This document shows positions 44,674 to 54,402 of a DNA stretch of 64,000 nucleotides, one piece after another. Position 1 is the stretch's first letter; each line of letters starts with the position of its first letter. The notes beneath the pieces are model-generated. The model worked only from the letters and a program-made list of their open reading frames with translations. It made no database searches and was not told the DNA's origin. The translations under genes and the position numbers were made by a program. Source of the DNA: Nonomuraea basaltis (GTDB taxonomy: Bacteria > Actinomycetota > Actinomycetes > Streptosporangiales > Streptosporangiaceae); assembly GCF_005893125.1 (NCBI RefSeq), contig NZ_VCJS01000022.1, positions 1-64,000 on the forward strand, read 5' to 3'.

Positions 44674-45153
44674 TCAGGCGGCGATCGGCACCAGCGCGTC
44701 CAGGGACTCGACGTCGGCGTCGGCGAATGCCGGCAGTTCGAACCAGATGGCCTTGCCGCGCGGCGTGGGAGCACCGCCCCAGCAGCAGGAGAGCATGTCG
44801 ACCAGGAACAGCCCGCGCCCGCTCTCCGAATCCTCATCGACGGTCTGCATGCGCGGCAGCTCGGGGTCCTCATCCTCCACCTCGCAACGCAGCAGCCCGT
44901 CCTCAGCGGAGAAGCTGAGCAGAACCTGCCCGTGCGCGTGGTCCAGCGCATTGCCGACCAATTCGCTGACCAGCAGCTCGGCGGCCTCTATCTGGTCCCC
45001 GAAGCCCCACTCGGTCAGCGTCTCACGGGTCAGCCGACGCGCCTCGCGCACCGAGCCGAAGTCGGCCGACAGCCACCACGAGGCCTTCCGGCCTGCCACG
45101 GAGTCGTGGCCGCTCACTTCAGTCAAGGTCCTGCTCCGCGAAAGTCCCCTCAT
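44674..45153 (-). CDS. RsbW-like ATP-binding (anti-sigma factor type) protein
   Basis: About 159 residues with a GHKL ATPase (HATPase_c_2) domain: N-box ELLVSELVGNALDHAHG, DEDPELPR and the G-box DEDSESGRGLFLVDMLSCCW. These proteins act as anti-sigma factors or as their relatives in phospho-switches. The ATG at 45153 is chosen for the GGGGGGAG 7 nt upstream; upstream in-frame ATGs at 45288 and 45318 would add up to 55 residues that look coding but fit no family. No sigma or anti-anti-sigma gene lies beside it. Confidence 0.8.
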   Translation of the reverse strand: MRGLSRSRTLTEVSGHDSVAGRKASWWLSADFGSVREARRLTRETLTEWGFGDQIEAAELLVSELVGNALDHAHGQVLLSFSAEDGLLRCEVEDEDPELPRMQTVDEDSESGRGLFLVDMLSCCWGGAPTPRGKAIWFELPAFADADVESLDALVPIAA

Positions 45154-45416
45154 GCCACACTCCCCCCGTGCCACCCGTCCGTCCGGCACACGCTCACTTG
45201 TCTCATCGAAAGACACCACGGCATCGCTCAGCAGATCCCGTTCCTGCTCGAGCGGCAGGCCCGCGCCCTCGCCATGGAGGTCATCCATCGGCGGAGTGTG
45301 GGGCTGATGCTGGCACATGGTGTCTTCCTCGGTCTTCGCTTACGGTGAGCGTCATTTGCTCACAACACGAGAGTGCCTTAGTGAGCCACCGCGAGGTGAG
45401 GTGAGAACTCCCCATA

Positions 45417-45448
45417 TAGGTACCTATTCCGAAGACCCTAGGTACCTA
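45417..45448. promoter_or_regulatory. Pair of TAGGTACCTA palindromes
   Basis: The same perfect 10-bp palindrome occurs at 45417-45426 and 45439-45448, 22 bp apart centre to centre, i.e. on the same helix face. They lie in a 480-bp gap (45154-45633) upstream of the RsbW-like gene, in which I see no gene. Likely two operators of one dimeric regulator. Confidence 0.55.
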
Positions 45449-45633
45449 CGTGGAACGCCCGTCGGGCCGCTCAGCCTGATGATCGTAGGTCCAGAAACCC
45501 CGCAGCGTGCGGGCATGTTGCCGGTATGAGGTGCATTCGTGGACAGTCTGGAGAACCTCGTCATCGCCAGGCGGCTACGAGCCCCGTTGACGCCCCGCCA
45601 TCACGGCCGGCTCAACCCACGTGAGTACGTCGA

Positions 45634-46248
45634 TCATTCCTTCTGGCTGGTCAGGCCTGCGGTGACGAAGTCGATGAGCAGATCGAGGATCTTGGGGTGG
45701 AGGGCGGAGTCGCCGAGGCGTTCGGCGAACATCGGTACCAGCAGCACGCACTGCAGCACACCGATGAGCACTGCGGGGTCGGCATCGATCAGCTCTCCCT
45801 GCTCCCGCTTGGCGGTGACGAACTCGCTCAACGCGGTGCCCGGGTTGTCGGCCGTGGCGTTGAGGTGGGCCCGATCGAGCTTGCGTGCCACCGCCTGCAT
45901 CTCCTCGGGGTGGGTCATGAGACGGCTCCACAGCGGGTTGTCCGCCAGCTCGGCGAGGGTGGCGTGCAGGAAGCGGCGCAGCCCTTCGCGGGCATCGTCC
46001 GTGCTGAGCAGAGCGGCGTCGATGACCCTGCGCTTGACCTCGCCGTTTTGGCGCAGCATCAGTTCCAGATACAGCGCCTCCTTGGAGTCGAAGAAGACAT
46101 AGAAGCTGCTCTTGGCGACCCCAGTGGGGGCCATCAGCTCCTCCAGCGAGGTCTTGCGCAGCCCTTGGCTGATGAACAGCCGCTGGCCGGTCTCCAGCAG
46201 GAGCGCGGTGATGCGGGCCTTTTCTTCGGCGGAGAACGCGGGCGGCAT
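45634..46248 (-). CDS. TetR family transcriptional regulator
   Basis: 204 residues. HTH at about 25-46 (KTSLEELMAPTGVAKSSFYVFFDSKEALYLEL), then a helical ligand domain. The ATG at 46248 is chosen because AGAAGGG lies 6 nt upstream. An ATG at 46281 would place a perfect 13-bp palindrome, probably the operator, inside the coding region. It is downstream of and on the same strand as the MFS exporter gene, so it likely regulates that operon. Confidence 0.9.
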   Translation of the reverse strand: MPPAFSAEEKARITALLLETGQRLFISQGLRKTSLEELMAPTGVAKSSFYVFFDSKEALYLELMLRQNGEVKRRVIDAALLSTDDAREGLRRFLHATLAELADNPLWSRLMTHPEEMQAVARKLDRAHLNATADNPGTALSEFVTAKREQGELIDADPAVLIGVLQCVLLVPMFAERLGDSALHPKILDLLIDFVTAGLTSQKE

Positions 46249-46264
46249 CGGGGACCCTTCTTGT

Positions 46265-46277
46265 ACGAACAGTTCGT
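46265..46277. promoter_or_regulatory. TetR operator-like palindrome
   Basis: ACGAAC-A-GTTCGT, a perfect 13-bp palindrome 17 bp before the chosen TetR start. Probably self-regulation. Confidence 0.5.
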
Positions 46278-46339
46278 TCATATGGTTTCACGAGGTCATA
46301 GCAAATGCTGCGCCGCCGGGCATGAGCGGGACGCTTGGG

Positions 46340-47863
46340 TCAACCTCGCTCCTGCACGAATCCGGCCTGCGGGGCGGACTGCTGGTCGGCGGGGCTCGGT
46401 GCGACGGGTCCAGGGCGCGGGCGCAGCAGGGTGAAGGCCACCACCGCGGCGCAGGTGGCCAGCGCGGCGCCGACCAGCATGACGAACGACATGGATCCGG
46501 TGAACGCCGTCCGGGCGGCGGAGATGATCGCAATGTCGCCGGTGGCGATGGCGCCGGCCAGGGATTCGTGGGCGGCGGGCAGGCCGGCGGGCAGGCGGGA
46601 GTGGTATTCCGCAGTCAACGCGCTGCCCAGCACGGCGATGCCCAGGGCGCTGCCGGCCTGGGAGATGGTGCTGTTCATCGCCGATCCCACGCCGGCGTCC
46701 TTCGGCGGGATCGCGCTCATCAGCGCGGTGACCGCAGCCGGGGTGGCCAGTCCGGCGCCCATGCCCATCACCGCCAGCGCAGCGCCCAGCAGCAAGTAGC
46801 CGTCCGCCGGAGCCAGCGAGCTCAGCAGAGTGAACCCTCCTGCGGTGATCAGCATGCCGACGGTGACCATGGTGCGGTTGCTGACGCGGCGGCCCAGCGT
46901 GGCCCCGGCCATGTTGAACGCCGCCGAGGAGGCGGCGAACGGCAGCAGCGCCATTCCGGCCTGCAGTACCTCGTAGCCGGCCACCAACTGCACGTACTGG
47001 GCGAGCGCCAGCATCAGGCCCGCGGCGGCGAAGGCCAGCAGCATCACCGAGAGGGTGCCGCCGGCAAAGGTGCGGTCGCCGAAGATGCGCAGCGGCAGCA
47101 TCGGGGTGGGCGTGCGCAGTTCCCAGACCGTGAAGGCAGCCATGAGCACGAGTCCGAGCGCGCCGATGCCGATGGTGGCCGGGCTGTCCCAGCCGCGGTC
47201 GGAGCCGGTGATGACCGCGTAGACCACGGCCACCATCCCGGTGGTGCACAGCACGGCGCCGGGCAGGTCGATCCGGCCGCCCGCACCGGTGGACTCGGGC
47301 ATCAGCAGCACGGCGGCCGTGATCGCCAGGACGGCGACGGGCACGTTGACCAGGAACACCGATCCCCACCAGAAGTGCTCCAGCAGCAGGCCGCCCAGCG
47401 ACGGCCCGGCCAGGATCCCGGCCAGGGAGACCGTGCTCCAGGCCGCGATCGCCTTACGCCGTTCGGTCTCGTCGAACACGGTGATGAGGATGGACAGGGT
47501 GGCGGGCATGACCAGCGCGGCGCCGACCCCCATCAACGCCCGCGCGGCGATCAGGATCGCGGGTGTCGCCGCCAGGGCGGCCAGTAGGGAGGCCAGCGCG
47601 AATATGACCAGGCCACTGATCAGCATGCGCCTGCGGCCGTAGCGGTCCGCCAGCCCGCCCGCGGTCAGCAGCAGCCCGGCGAAGGCGAGCGTGTAGGAGC
47701 TGATGATCCACTGAATGTCCGGCGGGGATGCGCCGAGCTCGCGCATCAGCGAGGGAATGGCCAGGTTAAGGATGGTGTTGTCGATCACCAGGACGAGCAG
47801 ACTCAAGCAGAGCGCACCCAGGATCCACCAGCGGCGCGGGTGCGACGTTTCAGGCGTGTGCAT
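46340..47863 (-). CDS. MFS multidrug exporter, DHA2 (14-helix) family
   Basis: 507 residues with 14 predicted helices. DHA2 motifs are visible: WWILGALCLSLLVLVIDNTI at helix 1, motif A in GGLADRYGRRRMLISG, motif C-like GILAGPSLGGLLL in helix 5. It exports hydrophobic compounds using the proton gradient; substrate unknown. ATG at 47863. The TetR gene follows 59 bp... on the same strand, and a DUF6653 gene precedes it by 69 bp, consistent with one operon. Confidence 0.9.
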   Translation of the reverse strand: MHTPETSHPRRWWILGALCLSLLVLVIDNTILNLAIPSLMRELGASPPDIQWIISSYTLAFAGLLLTAGGLADRYGRRRMLISGLVIFALASLLAALAATPAILIAARALMGVGAALVMPATLSILITVFDETERRKAIAAWSTVSLAGILAGPSLGGLLLEHFWWGSVFLVNVPVAVLAITAAVLLMPESTGAGGRIDLPGAVLCTTGMVAVVYAVITGSDRGWDSPATIGIGALGLVLMAAFTVWELRTPTPMLPLRIFGDRTFAGGTLSVMLLAFAAAGLMLALAQYVQLVAGYEVLQAGMALLPFAASSAAFNMAGATLGRRVSNRTMVTVGMLITAGGFTLLSSLAPADGYLLLGAALAVMGMGAGLATPAAVTALMSAIPPKDAGVGSAMNSTISQAGSALGIAVLGSALTAEYHSRLPAGLPAAHESLAGAIATGDIAIISAARTAFTGSMSFVMLVGAALATCAAVVAFTLLRPRPGPVAPSPADQQSAPQAGFVQERG

Positions 47864-47932
47864 GACGGGTCTTGTCTCACTTTCAGTAGGGGAGGCTCGT
47901 GGCCGGAGCGCATCCCCGGGCCACGGGCGCAA

Positions 47933-48442
47933 TCACTTGGTCGCAGCGCCGCTCTCGGGTGCGGCGGTGCGGCGCAGGCCCTCCTCGTAGATGGCTACGA
48001 AGCGGTCGATCTGCCATAGCTGCGAGATGAAGATCAGCGACAGTCCGAACACCGACGGCCATGCCTCGATCCGGACCAGCCCGTACACCATGATCGCCAG
48101 GCCGACGCCGGCCATCGCGATCAGCCAGCGGATCGCCGGCCGGTGCGCCTCGGCGGCCAGCGACCGGTCGGCGGCGTACATCTTCTCGCCGTAGATGCCC
48201 TTCTCCGCCCAGCTGCGGGGCTGGTAGACCGGCTTGAACGCGTGCGGGTTGATCCACATCCACACCACTCCGGCCGCGATCGGGGCCAGCGCCCACCAGC
48301 CCAGCTCCTGCCGGAAGTAGATCGGCGCCAGGATCGGCAGGACGCCCACCATCCGGGTCCACACGCTCCAGGCGTTGGCGTGCCGCTTCCAGGACTCCTC
48401 GTTGAGACCGAACGTCGCAGCGGCGGCCTGGGTCAGCTTCAT
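47933..48442 (-). CDS. DUF6653 family membrane protein
   Basis: 169 residues, about four membrane helices, with the family pattern FGLNEESWKRHANAWSVWTR and INPHAFKPVYQPRSWAEKGI. Function unknown. ATG at 48442 with AGGAG upstream. It is the first gene of the probable DUF6653-MFS-TetR unit. An ATGTGT-N8-ACACAT inverted repeat at 48484-48503 in the upstream region may be the operator. Confidence 0.8.
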   Translation of the reverse strand: MKLTQAAAATFGLNEESWKRHANAWSVWTRMVGVLPILAPIYFRQELGWWALAPIAAGVVWMWINPHAFKPVYQPRSWAEKGIYGEKMYAADRSLAAEAHRPAIRWLIAMAGVGLAIMVYGLVRIEAWPSVFGLSLIFISQLWQIDRFVAIYEEGLRRTAAPESGAATK

Positions 48443-48483
48443 GGTTGCTCCTCGAAGGAGAGGGGCCGGTTCGCTCCGGCTCG

Positions 48484-48503
48484 ATGTGTCTATAAAAACA
48501 CAT
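48484..48503. promoter_or_regulatory. Inverted repeat upstream of the DUF6653-MFS-TetR genes
   Basis: ATGTGT and ACACAT arms with an AT-rich 8-bp centre (CTATAAAA on the plus strand), about 42 bp before the DUF6653 start. The AT-rich centre could overlap a -10 element. Confidence 0.4.
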
Positions 48504-48606
48504 TCGACAAATGTTTTCAACCAGCGCACCCCAGGCGGCGAGCTGACCTTGCGGCGCGTGGCTGTCCGGGCCCTCGGGTGTCGGGAAGTCCTCGATCGGC
48601 TGGGAG

Positions 48607-49701
48607 GTGTTCGCGCAGCTGAGTCGCAGTGGTGTCAAGACGGCGTTCGTCGACACGGCCCAGATCAGCTTGTGCTACCCCGTGCCGGAGTGCGGCACCC
48701 ATCACATCCGAGCGCGGAATCTGGCTGCGATGTGGCCAAACTTCCGGCGACAAGGGGTGCGATGCCTGGTCCTCGCGGGCTTTGTCGACACCCCCGGGGA
48801 GGTTCGTGAGTACACGGCCCTCCTTCCCGGCGCCACACTCACGTTGTGCCGGCTGCGCGTCGATCGCGCTGAGCTCAAGGAACGGTTCCTCGCGCGGGGT
48901 TGGCGTCCGGATCTGGTGGAGGAGGCCGTCGCCGAGGCGGAGGCACTGGACCGTAGCGACTACGCCGACGTGTGCATGGATACCGACGGCTTGACCGTGC
49001 CCGAGGCGGCCCGGCTGGTCCGCGAGCTGGCTGGTGGATGGCCGTGCTCCCTACCCGCCGACGTCAACCGGCAGAGCCACCCGCCAGCACCACAGATCGA
49101 TCTCTCCGCTTCCGTGCTGTGGTTCTCCGGTGCCACGGCGGTCGGGAAATCGACGGTCGGCTACGAGGTCTTCACTCAGGTCCTGCGGACCGGCGTACGA
49201 GCCGCCTATGTCGATGTGAAGCAGATAGGCGCACTGCGTCCCGCCGCGGACGACGACGCGGCCGGTCACCGCCTCAAGGCACGCAATCTCGCGGCCATCT
49301 GGGCGGGATATCGCGCGGTTGGAGCCCGGTGCCTGATCGTCTCCGGGGAGGCCGACTCCGACGACACCGTCCGCGGCTACGCCGAGCTGCTGCCTGGAAC
49401 CGCAATTACCGTGTGCCGTCTGCACGCCAGACCCGCAACGCCGGCCGAGCGCGTCGCGCAGCGCGGCCGGGGAGGGGGGCCGGCGGTGCCGGGTGACGAG
49501 GTGAAAGGGCTGGGCTCGGCCGCCCTGCACCGCGTCGCCGAACGTGCGGCACGCGAGGCCAAGGCGCTCGACCGCGCCGGGGCAGGCGATCTGCGCGTCG
49601 ACACTGACGGCCGGTCGGTGCGGGAGGTGGCCGCGGAAGTACAGGTTCGCAGTGGCAACTGGCCGAGCAACTGCACGACCTGCCAGCCACCCGGTCAATG
49701 A
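48607..49701 (+). CDS. Tandem P-loop nucleotide-binding protein, 5' end damaged
   Basis: Two homologous P-loop modules of about 170 residues each, resembling small-molecule kinases of the adenylylsulfate-kinase/AAA_33 type. Module 2 is complete: FSGATAVGKSTVGYEV (Walker A), YVDVKQIGALRP, HRLKARNLAAIWAGY. Module 1 has the same pattern, but its Walker A (LSGPSGVGKSSIGWEV, from 48562) lies upstream of the first usable start, the GTG at 48607. The open frame extends back to a TGA at 48544 with only CTG available. Either a rare start is used or a frameshift removed the true N-terminus. Substrate unknown. Confidence 0.6.
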   Translation: MFAQLSRSGVKTAFVDTAQISLCYPVPECGTHHIRARNLAAMWPNFRRQGVRCLVLAGFVDTPGEVREYTALLPGATLTLCRLRVDRAELKERFLARGWRPDLVEEAVAEAEALDRSDYADVCMDTDGLTVPEAARLVRELAGGWPCSLPADVNRQSHPPAPQIDLSASVLWFSGATAVGKSTVGYEVFTQVLRTGVRAAYVDVKQIGALRPAADDDAAGHRLKARNLAAIWAGYRAVGARCLIVSGEADSDDTVRGYAELLPGTAITVCRLHARPATPAERVAQRGRGGGPAVPGDEVKGLGSAALHRVAERAAREAKALDRAGAGDLRVDTDGRSVREVAAEVQVRSGNWPSNCTTCQPPGQ

Positions 49702-50097
49702 CATCCGCGAGCAACATGAGAAGCCCCGGTGGCAAGGCCGACGATTCGGGTCGCGGCAGCGATCGCCCCGGCTCTTGAGGCGCGCACCACAGTGAGCGAT
49801 CGTCACGACCTCAGCCCACTTCGATGCTAACGCTGGGCAGGGCGTGCCAGACGGAGCCGGCGCACGCCATAGGCCGTTGTCCGCCGCACAGCGAATCCGG
49901 CGACCCACTACCCCAAAGCTGTGCTTCACCTCCCCGTCCTGCATTTCAACAAGCGCTCATTTAACATCTGTCAAACGAAGAGCAGTCCAGGCTCCGAACA
50001 GCTGAGAGGCCTGGTCCCCTTGAAAGTCATACACCGGCTCGATCAGCACAAGTCGGCGGTCTCGGTCGCCCGAGAGAGCCAGGTCGCGTAGGGGCCG
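49702..50097. other. Gap without supported gene
   Basis: 396 bp of lower coding character. I see no convincing frame, RNA or repeat here. Confidence 0.4.
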
Positions 50098-50826
50098 TTA
50101 AGGTGCGCCATCGACGTTGCCTTGAGATGGAACAAGGGCGGGTTGGACACTGGCGAGCCGTTCGAGCATGGGCTCTTGTGAGTGTCCGGCGAAGGCCGCC
50201 TCGACGGCGACGGCAGCGGTCCCGCCGGTAAGCCAGGTCAGGACCTGATGGTAGGCGGGGCTGCGGCGGTTCCAGAAGGCGTTGGTCAGACGTCCGCCCG
50301 ACAGGCCCGTCATGACGAAGTCGTACAGGTGGTTGATCAGGGCGTCGGTGTCGAGCCTGCTCCAGACACTGAGGCAGGGCGCCAGATCCATGCCGGTGGC
50401 GGATAGGGCGCAAATCACTGTGTCGATCGGGGGGCGCACAGGGTAGTGGCGCAGCGTCTCGTGCCACCACTCATTCAGAAACCCCTCTATGACATCACGC
50501 TCCTCAATCGGCCAAGTCTGCCAACCGGCGGCGGCGAGCTTGCCGAAGACGATCTCGGGATCGGGATACCCGAAGGCGTCCGTTGCCCCGCATTCGAGCA
50601 GGCGGGGCAGAAAGTAGCGGAATTCGCCGACACCGCCCCAGGTGGTGAGGGCCTTGGCGGCGTAACGGGCCAGCGCCTCAGGCCGCACCAACCCGACCGG
50701 CCCGGCCAGCAGGCACAACTCCTCGTCCGGCTCGACGCAGTGTGGACAGCCGTTCATGCGCTCAGGTTTCGGCACGTGTCTGAACACGTCGTACAGCCGC
50801 TGCTTGGCCGCTTCCCATCCGGTCAT
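50098..50826 (-). CDS. Conserved hypothetical protein, 242 residues
   Basis: Soluble, mixed alpha helical, no signal peptide. It contains a CPHC motif near residue 27 that could bind metal, and Trp/Tyr-rich helices (GEFRYFLPRLLECGATDAFG; GFLNEWWHETLRHYP). I do not recognise the family. ATG at 50826 follows a divergent gap; longer frame to 50862 exists. The codon pattern is typical of real genes in the window. Confidence 0.65.
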   Translation of the reverse strand: MTGWEAAKQRLYDVFRHVPKPERMNGCPHCVEPDEELCLLAGPVGLVRPEALARYAAKALTTWGGVGEFRYFLPRLLECGATDAFGYPDPEIVFGKLAAAGWQTWPIEERDVIEGFLNEWWHETLRHYPVRPPIDTVICALSATGMDLAPCLSVWSRLDTDALINHLYDFVMTGLSGGRLTNAFWNRRSPAYHQVLTWLTGGTAAVAVEAAFAGHSQEPMLERLASVQPALVPSQGNVDGAP

Positions 50827-51732
50827 GGGCCCATTGTCGGCGCTACAGCCGAGGCCGGGCATCCACCTGATTCATACTTCCCGCGGCACCGGCCCGAATT
50901 TGTCGGCCCCGTACGCCATGATCGGCATTCATTCCGATACGTCCCCTCAAGGAGTGTCCCTGTCTGAGCGGCCTGCGAGCGTCGGCTCGCAGGCCCCTCG
51001 CACCCGCCGCCTCTCGATCGGCTCTGGACGATCTCCGCTCCCGGCACACTCGATCAGCCATCTCAGCCGGTGGCAAGGACCGACGAAGTCGTTCCGTGGC
51101 GGTCGATTGCCGCAGCCGCATACGGTGAGCACCGAAGTCGGCGAAGTTGTTTGCGTATTTCGTCGCTCCACGGCTGGATTTGCGATCAAACGCTCCAATC
51201 CAATGGCACCACGAGCTGTTCCCGGACCTCTGTGATTCGCTGATCGCTGGAATATCGTCTGACGTGAAGATCAGCCAGCACTTCTCGGGCTCCCGGGAAT
51301 TCACTGAGCCAGAATCGCCAACTTATCTGCTCTGCCAGATGCGACAAGGCAGCGAATTCAACTGGTTCCGATGCAGCCTTGACCTCTCATGTGCGCCTCT
51401 GCAGGCAAGGGTGACGATCTCTGAGTATTCTCCGGTTCCACGCTTCCATGAGGTAGTTGGGGCGGGAGCCGCACTCACTCCCCACGCCGGAGGGCTCGTC
51501 CTATTATAGCCCTCCCTGCCTGCGAAAACAGGATAACGCGAGATCGATTCATTCACCACATCCGTGGACATGATCGGATCCGCGCGGCGCGTTACTTTCT
51601 GCTCGTAGCCGCCGTCTGAACATGGTGTGCTGAACCATCTCACAACTTGAAAATATGGTTGTGAATCACATGGATAACCACACGTTCATTCTTCACGGTT
51701 ACAGTAACTCACCCCTCCCGCAGGAGGCACAC
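50827..51732. other. 906-bp gap with low coding character
   Basis: Less GC-rich than its surroundings. A plus-strand frame of 120 codons at 51147-51509 exists, but its codon third positions are not biased, and I do not support it. The last 80 bp should hold the promoter of the PHA depolymerase gene. Confidence 0.4.
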
Positions 51733-52980
51733 ATGCACCTGAAACAGCAACTCCTGGCAATCCTTGCGGCGGTCGGACTGGTATCCATGACGGCGCCCGT
51801 CGCGCACTCGGACGTCCCGTCGCCCACCCAAGGTCCGCTGAAGCGGTATGAGATCAGCGGAACGTACGTCTCCGGCGTCTCCGCCGGCGGTTACATGGCC
51901 AACCAGCTCCACGTCGCCCACTCCAGCGTCTTCAAGGGCGCCGGCATCATGACAGCGGGCCCCTACGGCTGCGCCGACGGTGACGACTCCATGGCCACCA
52001 TCGCCCAGAACGCCTGCATGAAGACGAACATGCGCCGCAAGACCCCGGCCGAGCTGGAGCGGATGACCCGGGACCGGGCTGCCGCGGGCACTGTCGACCC
52101 GGTCGAGAACCTGCGCGGTGACCCGGTGTGGCTGCTGCACGGCTCGAACGACCAGACCGTGGTGCGGGCCGTCAACGACGATCTGGCCACCTACTACCGC
52201 GACTTCGGCGCGGACGTCGCCTACAACACCTCCACCAACGCCGGACACGGCTGGGTCAGCCCTCTCGGCACCGTCTCCTGCTCCTTGACTGCCTCGCCGT
52301 ACGTCAACAACTGCGGAATCGACCCGCAAGAGGAGATGCTCGGCCACCTGCTCGGCAGCGTGAACGCGCCCGCCACCACCCTGGGCGGCAAGCTGATCCG
52401 GTTCGACCAGAACGGCTACGCCCCCGGGAGCAGTGCCAGTGCGATCAGCATGGGCACCGACGGATTCGCCTACGTGCCCCCGGCCTGCGAGTCCGGCCCG
52501 TGCAAGCTCATGGTCGCGCTGCACGGCTGCTACCAGTACTACGGCCTGATCGGCGATACGTTCATGGACCAGGCGAACCTCAACGAGTACGCCGACACCA
52601 ACAACATGATCGTGCTCTATCCGCAGGCCAAGGAGAGCTCCTTCCCCATCCTCAACCCTCGCGGCTGCTTCAACTGGTGGGCCTACGGGAGCGACACACA
52701 GTACGCCCAGAAGGGCGGCAAGCAGATCACTGCCATCATGAACATGGTCACCGCCCTCGGCGGCGCTCCCGGCGGAACCGACCCGACTCCGACCCCGACC
52801 ACTCCCCCGAGCCTGGAATGCGTGACCGCCCACAACGTCGCCCACACCATGGCGCTGCGCGCATACGCCATGTGGGGCCGGACCTACGCCACGGGCTCCA
52901 ACCAGCACCTCGGCCTGTGGAACACCCTCACCACCAGCTCCATCAAGCAGACCTCACCCGGCCACTGGGTGAAGTGCTGA
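51733..52980 (+). CDS. Extracellular short-chain PHA (PHB) depolymerase family esterase
   Basis: 415 residues: signal peptide ending near APVAHS (residue 26), catalytic alpha/beta-hydrolase domain with nucleophile Ser50 in GVSAGGY, Asp in HGSNDQTV and His in NAGHGW, so a type 2 arrangement with the nucleophile near the N-terminus. A Pro/Thr linker (TDPTPTPTTPP) leads to a 55-residue C-terminal domain with CVTAHNVAHTMALRAYAMWG. Family members degrade poly-3-hydroxybutyrate outside the cell. CAGGAGG lies 5 nt before the ATG at 51733; an upstream GTG frame adds no signal peptide sense. Confidence 0.88.
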   Translation: MHLKQQLLAILAAVGLVSMTAPVAHSDVPSPTQGPLKRYEISGTYVSGVSAGGYMANQLHVAHSSVFKGAGIMTAGPYGCADGDDSMATIAQNACMKTNMRRKTPAELERMTRDRAAAGTVDPVENLRGDPVWLLHGSNDQTVVRAVNDDLATYYRDFGADVAYNTSTNAGHGWVSPLGTVSCSLTASPYVNNCGIDPQEEMLGHLLGSVNAPATTLGGKLIRFDQNGYAPGSSASAISMGTDGFAYVPPACESGPCKLMVALHGCYQYYGLIGDTFMDQANLNEYADTNNMIVLYPQAKESSFPILNPRGCFNWWAYGSDTQYAQKGGKQITAIMNMVTALGGAPGGTDPTPTPTTPPSLECVTAHNVAHTMALRAYAMWGRTYATGSNQHLGLWNTLTTSSIKQTSPGHWVKC

Positions 52981-52996
52981 ACCATCGTTGATCAAC

Positions 52997-53028
52997 GTCC
53001 CTGCCCGTGCGCACCCGCGGGCAGGGAC
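52997..53028 (+). terminator. Terminator hairpin after the depolymerase gene
   Basis: Eleven-base perfect arms (52997-53007 and 53018-53028) with a 10-nt loop, 16 bp past the stop. Confidence 0.75.
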
Positions 53029-53158
53029 GCTCGACCGGCAACGAAGTCTCCAGAGAGAAGCTCAGGTCGGCGCGGTCGCGTGAGAATGCCGAACGGAGCA
53101 GTTGGCTACCACGTGCGAGTAGCTGAACTGAGACGAAGCGCGTCGGCGGTCGCGACCC

Positions 53159-53815
53159 TCACGGCAGTGATGCGAGCATTCGCTCCCCCGCCGACCGCAG
53201 GTGGGCGGTCATCGCGTCCGCCGCAGCCGGGCCGTCGCCCGCCACGACTGCCCGCAGGATGGACTCGTGCTCGTCCCGCGTGAGCTCGGCGGCGCCTTCC
53301 CGGGCGTAGAAGATCCGGAAAGCGCGGGAATGGACGAACAACCGCTCCAGCGTTTCGGTCACGACCAGGTTCCCGGACATCTCGGCGAGTTTGCCGTGCA
53401 GCAGTTCGTCGGCCTTGGCCAGCAGGGTGAGGTCGCCGCCGGGCACGTCGACCTGCCGGCGCAGGAACGCCTGGTCCTCCGTGCGGAACTCCTGGGCGGC
53501 GCGGGCGGCCGTGGGAGGCTCGAGCAGCAGCCTGCACTCGTAGAGGTCGGAGATCGTCTTGCGGTCGGGCAGATCAGCGGCCACGAAGCCGCGGTAGGGA
53601 TGCTTGCCGACCAGGCCGTCGGCCTCCAGCCGCCCCAGGGCCTGACGGATCGGCGTGTTGGAGATCTTGAGCTGCGCCGCCAGAGCGTCGATCTTGACCC
53701 GGCTGCCGTGCGGGATATGCCCGCTGAGCAGCATCTCTCGCAACACGTCGTACACATCGTCAGCGAGCACCTGTCGCCGCGGGAGCTCCAGCGCCGGCGC
53801 GGGGGAGTCGGTCAT
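53159..53815 (-). CDS. GntR family regulator (FadR/FCD type)
   Basis: 218 residues; winged HTH at about 15-80 (VYDVLREMLLSGHIPHGSRV, ISNTPIRQALGRLEADGLV) and an FCD helical ligand domain with candidate metal-binding Asp/His residues (LYECRLLLEPPTAA; ELLHGKLAEMSGN; DEHESILRAVVAG). FadR-type members sense organic acids. ATG at 53815. It is not next to an obvious target; genes on either side are in other units. Confidence 0.92.
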   Translation of the reverse strand: MTDSPAPALELPRRQVLADDVYDVLREMLLSGHIPHGSRVKIDALAAQLKISNTPIRQALGRLEADGLVGKHPYRGFVAADLPDRKTISDLYECRLLLEPPTAARAAQEFRTEDQAFLRRQVDVPGGDLTLLAKADELLHGKLAEMSGNLVVTETLERLFVHSRAFRIFYAREGAAELTRDEHESILRAVVAGDGPAAADAMTAHLRSAGERMLASLP

Positions 53816-54402
53816 CCAAACCTCCCCGCCCTCCTGCCCTGTACGGCCCGGCGTACGCGCTGTCCGGCGAACTGGACACCATCGCGGGGCGGCTGCGCGG
53901 CTACCTGACCTCCTCCGAGGGAACGCGAACCAACCACCTCGCCCCGCTCCTCGTCTGAGTCCGGCCCGCTCGACCTGGCACCCGGAAACCGGGAAATCAC
54001 GTCCGATCCAGATGATCGGACGGGATCCCGGCAGCTTCCGCAATGACGGGGCGTTCCCCCGAGGACACCCCGCCCTCGTCAGGTATCCCCTACGCGATGA
54101 CCAGAACGACGATCTGCTGCCGCGGTCCGCCACGGGTGACCCCGCAGAGTGCGATTGACGGGCGCCTCCGCGATCGACATCCCCAACGGTGTCGCGGTGA
54201 TCGGTTGGGTGCTCCCTTACCGGAATGGTGCCGAAACTCATCGCCGTACCGCTCCTGGTGCTCGGCATGGTCGGCCCCGCCGACGCCTACCCAACGAATG
54301 CGGGGCGGGACGGGGTGCGGCCCGCCCCGCAGGGGCTCACTCAGTCGGTGAGGCGGATGAAGGTGACGCAGTAGGCGAGGGACAACGGCAGAGAGGTCCC
54401 GC
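53816..54402. other. Gap with a possible gene fragment
   Basis: 587 bp. On the plus strand, about 53838-53958 reads YGPAYALSGELDTIAGRLRG and continues to a TGA, with coding-like third positions but no start. It may be the tail of a lost gene. Nothing else is supported. Confidence 0.3.

Noticed and set aside
51147..51509. 120-codon plus-strand frame in the 50.8-51.7 kb gap
   Set aside because: Third codon positions show no GC bias, no Shine-Dalgarno and no family match.
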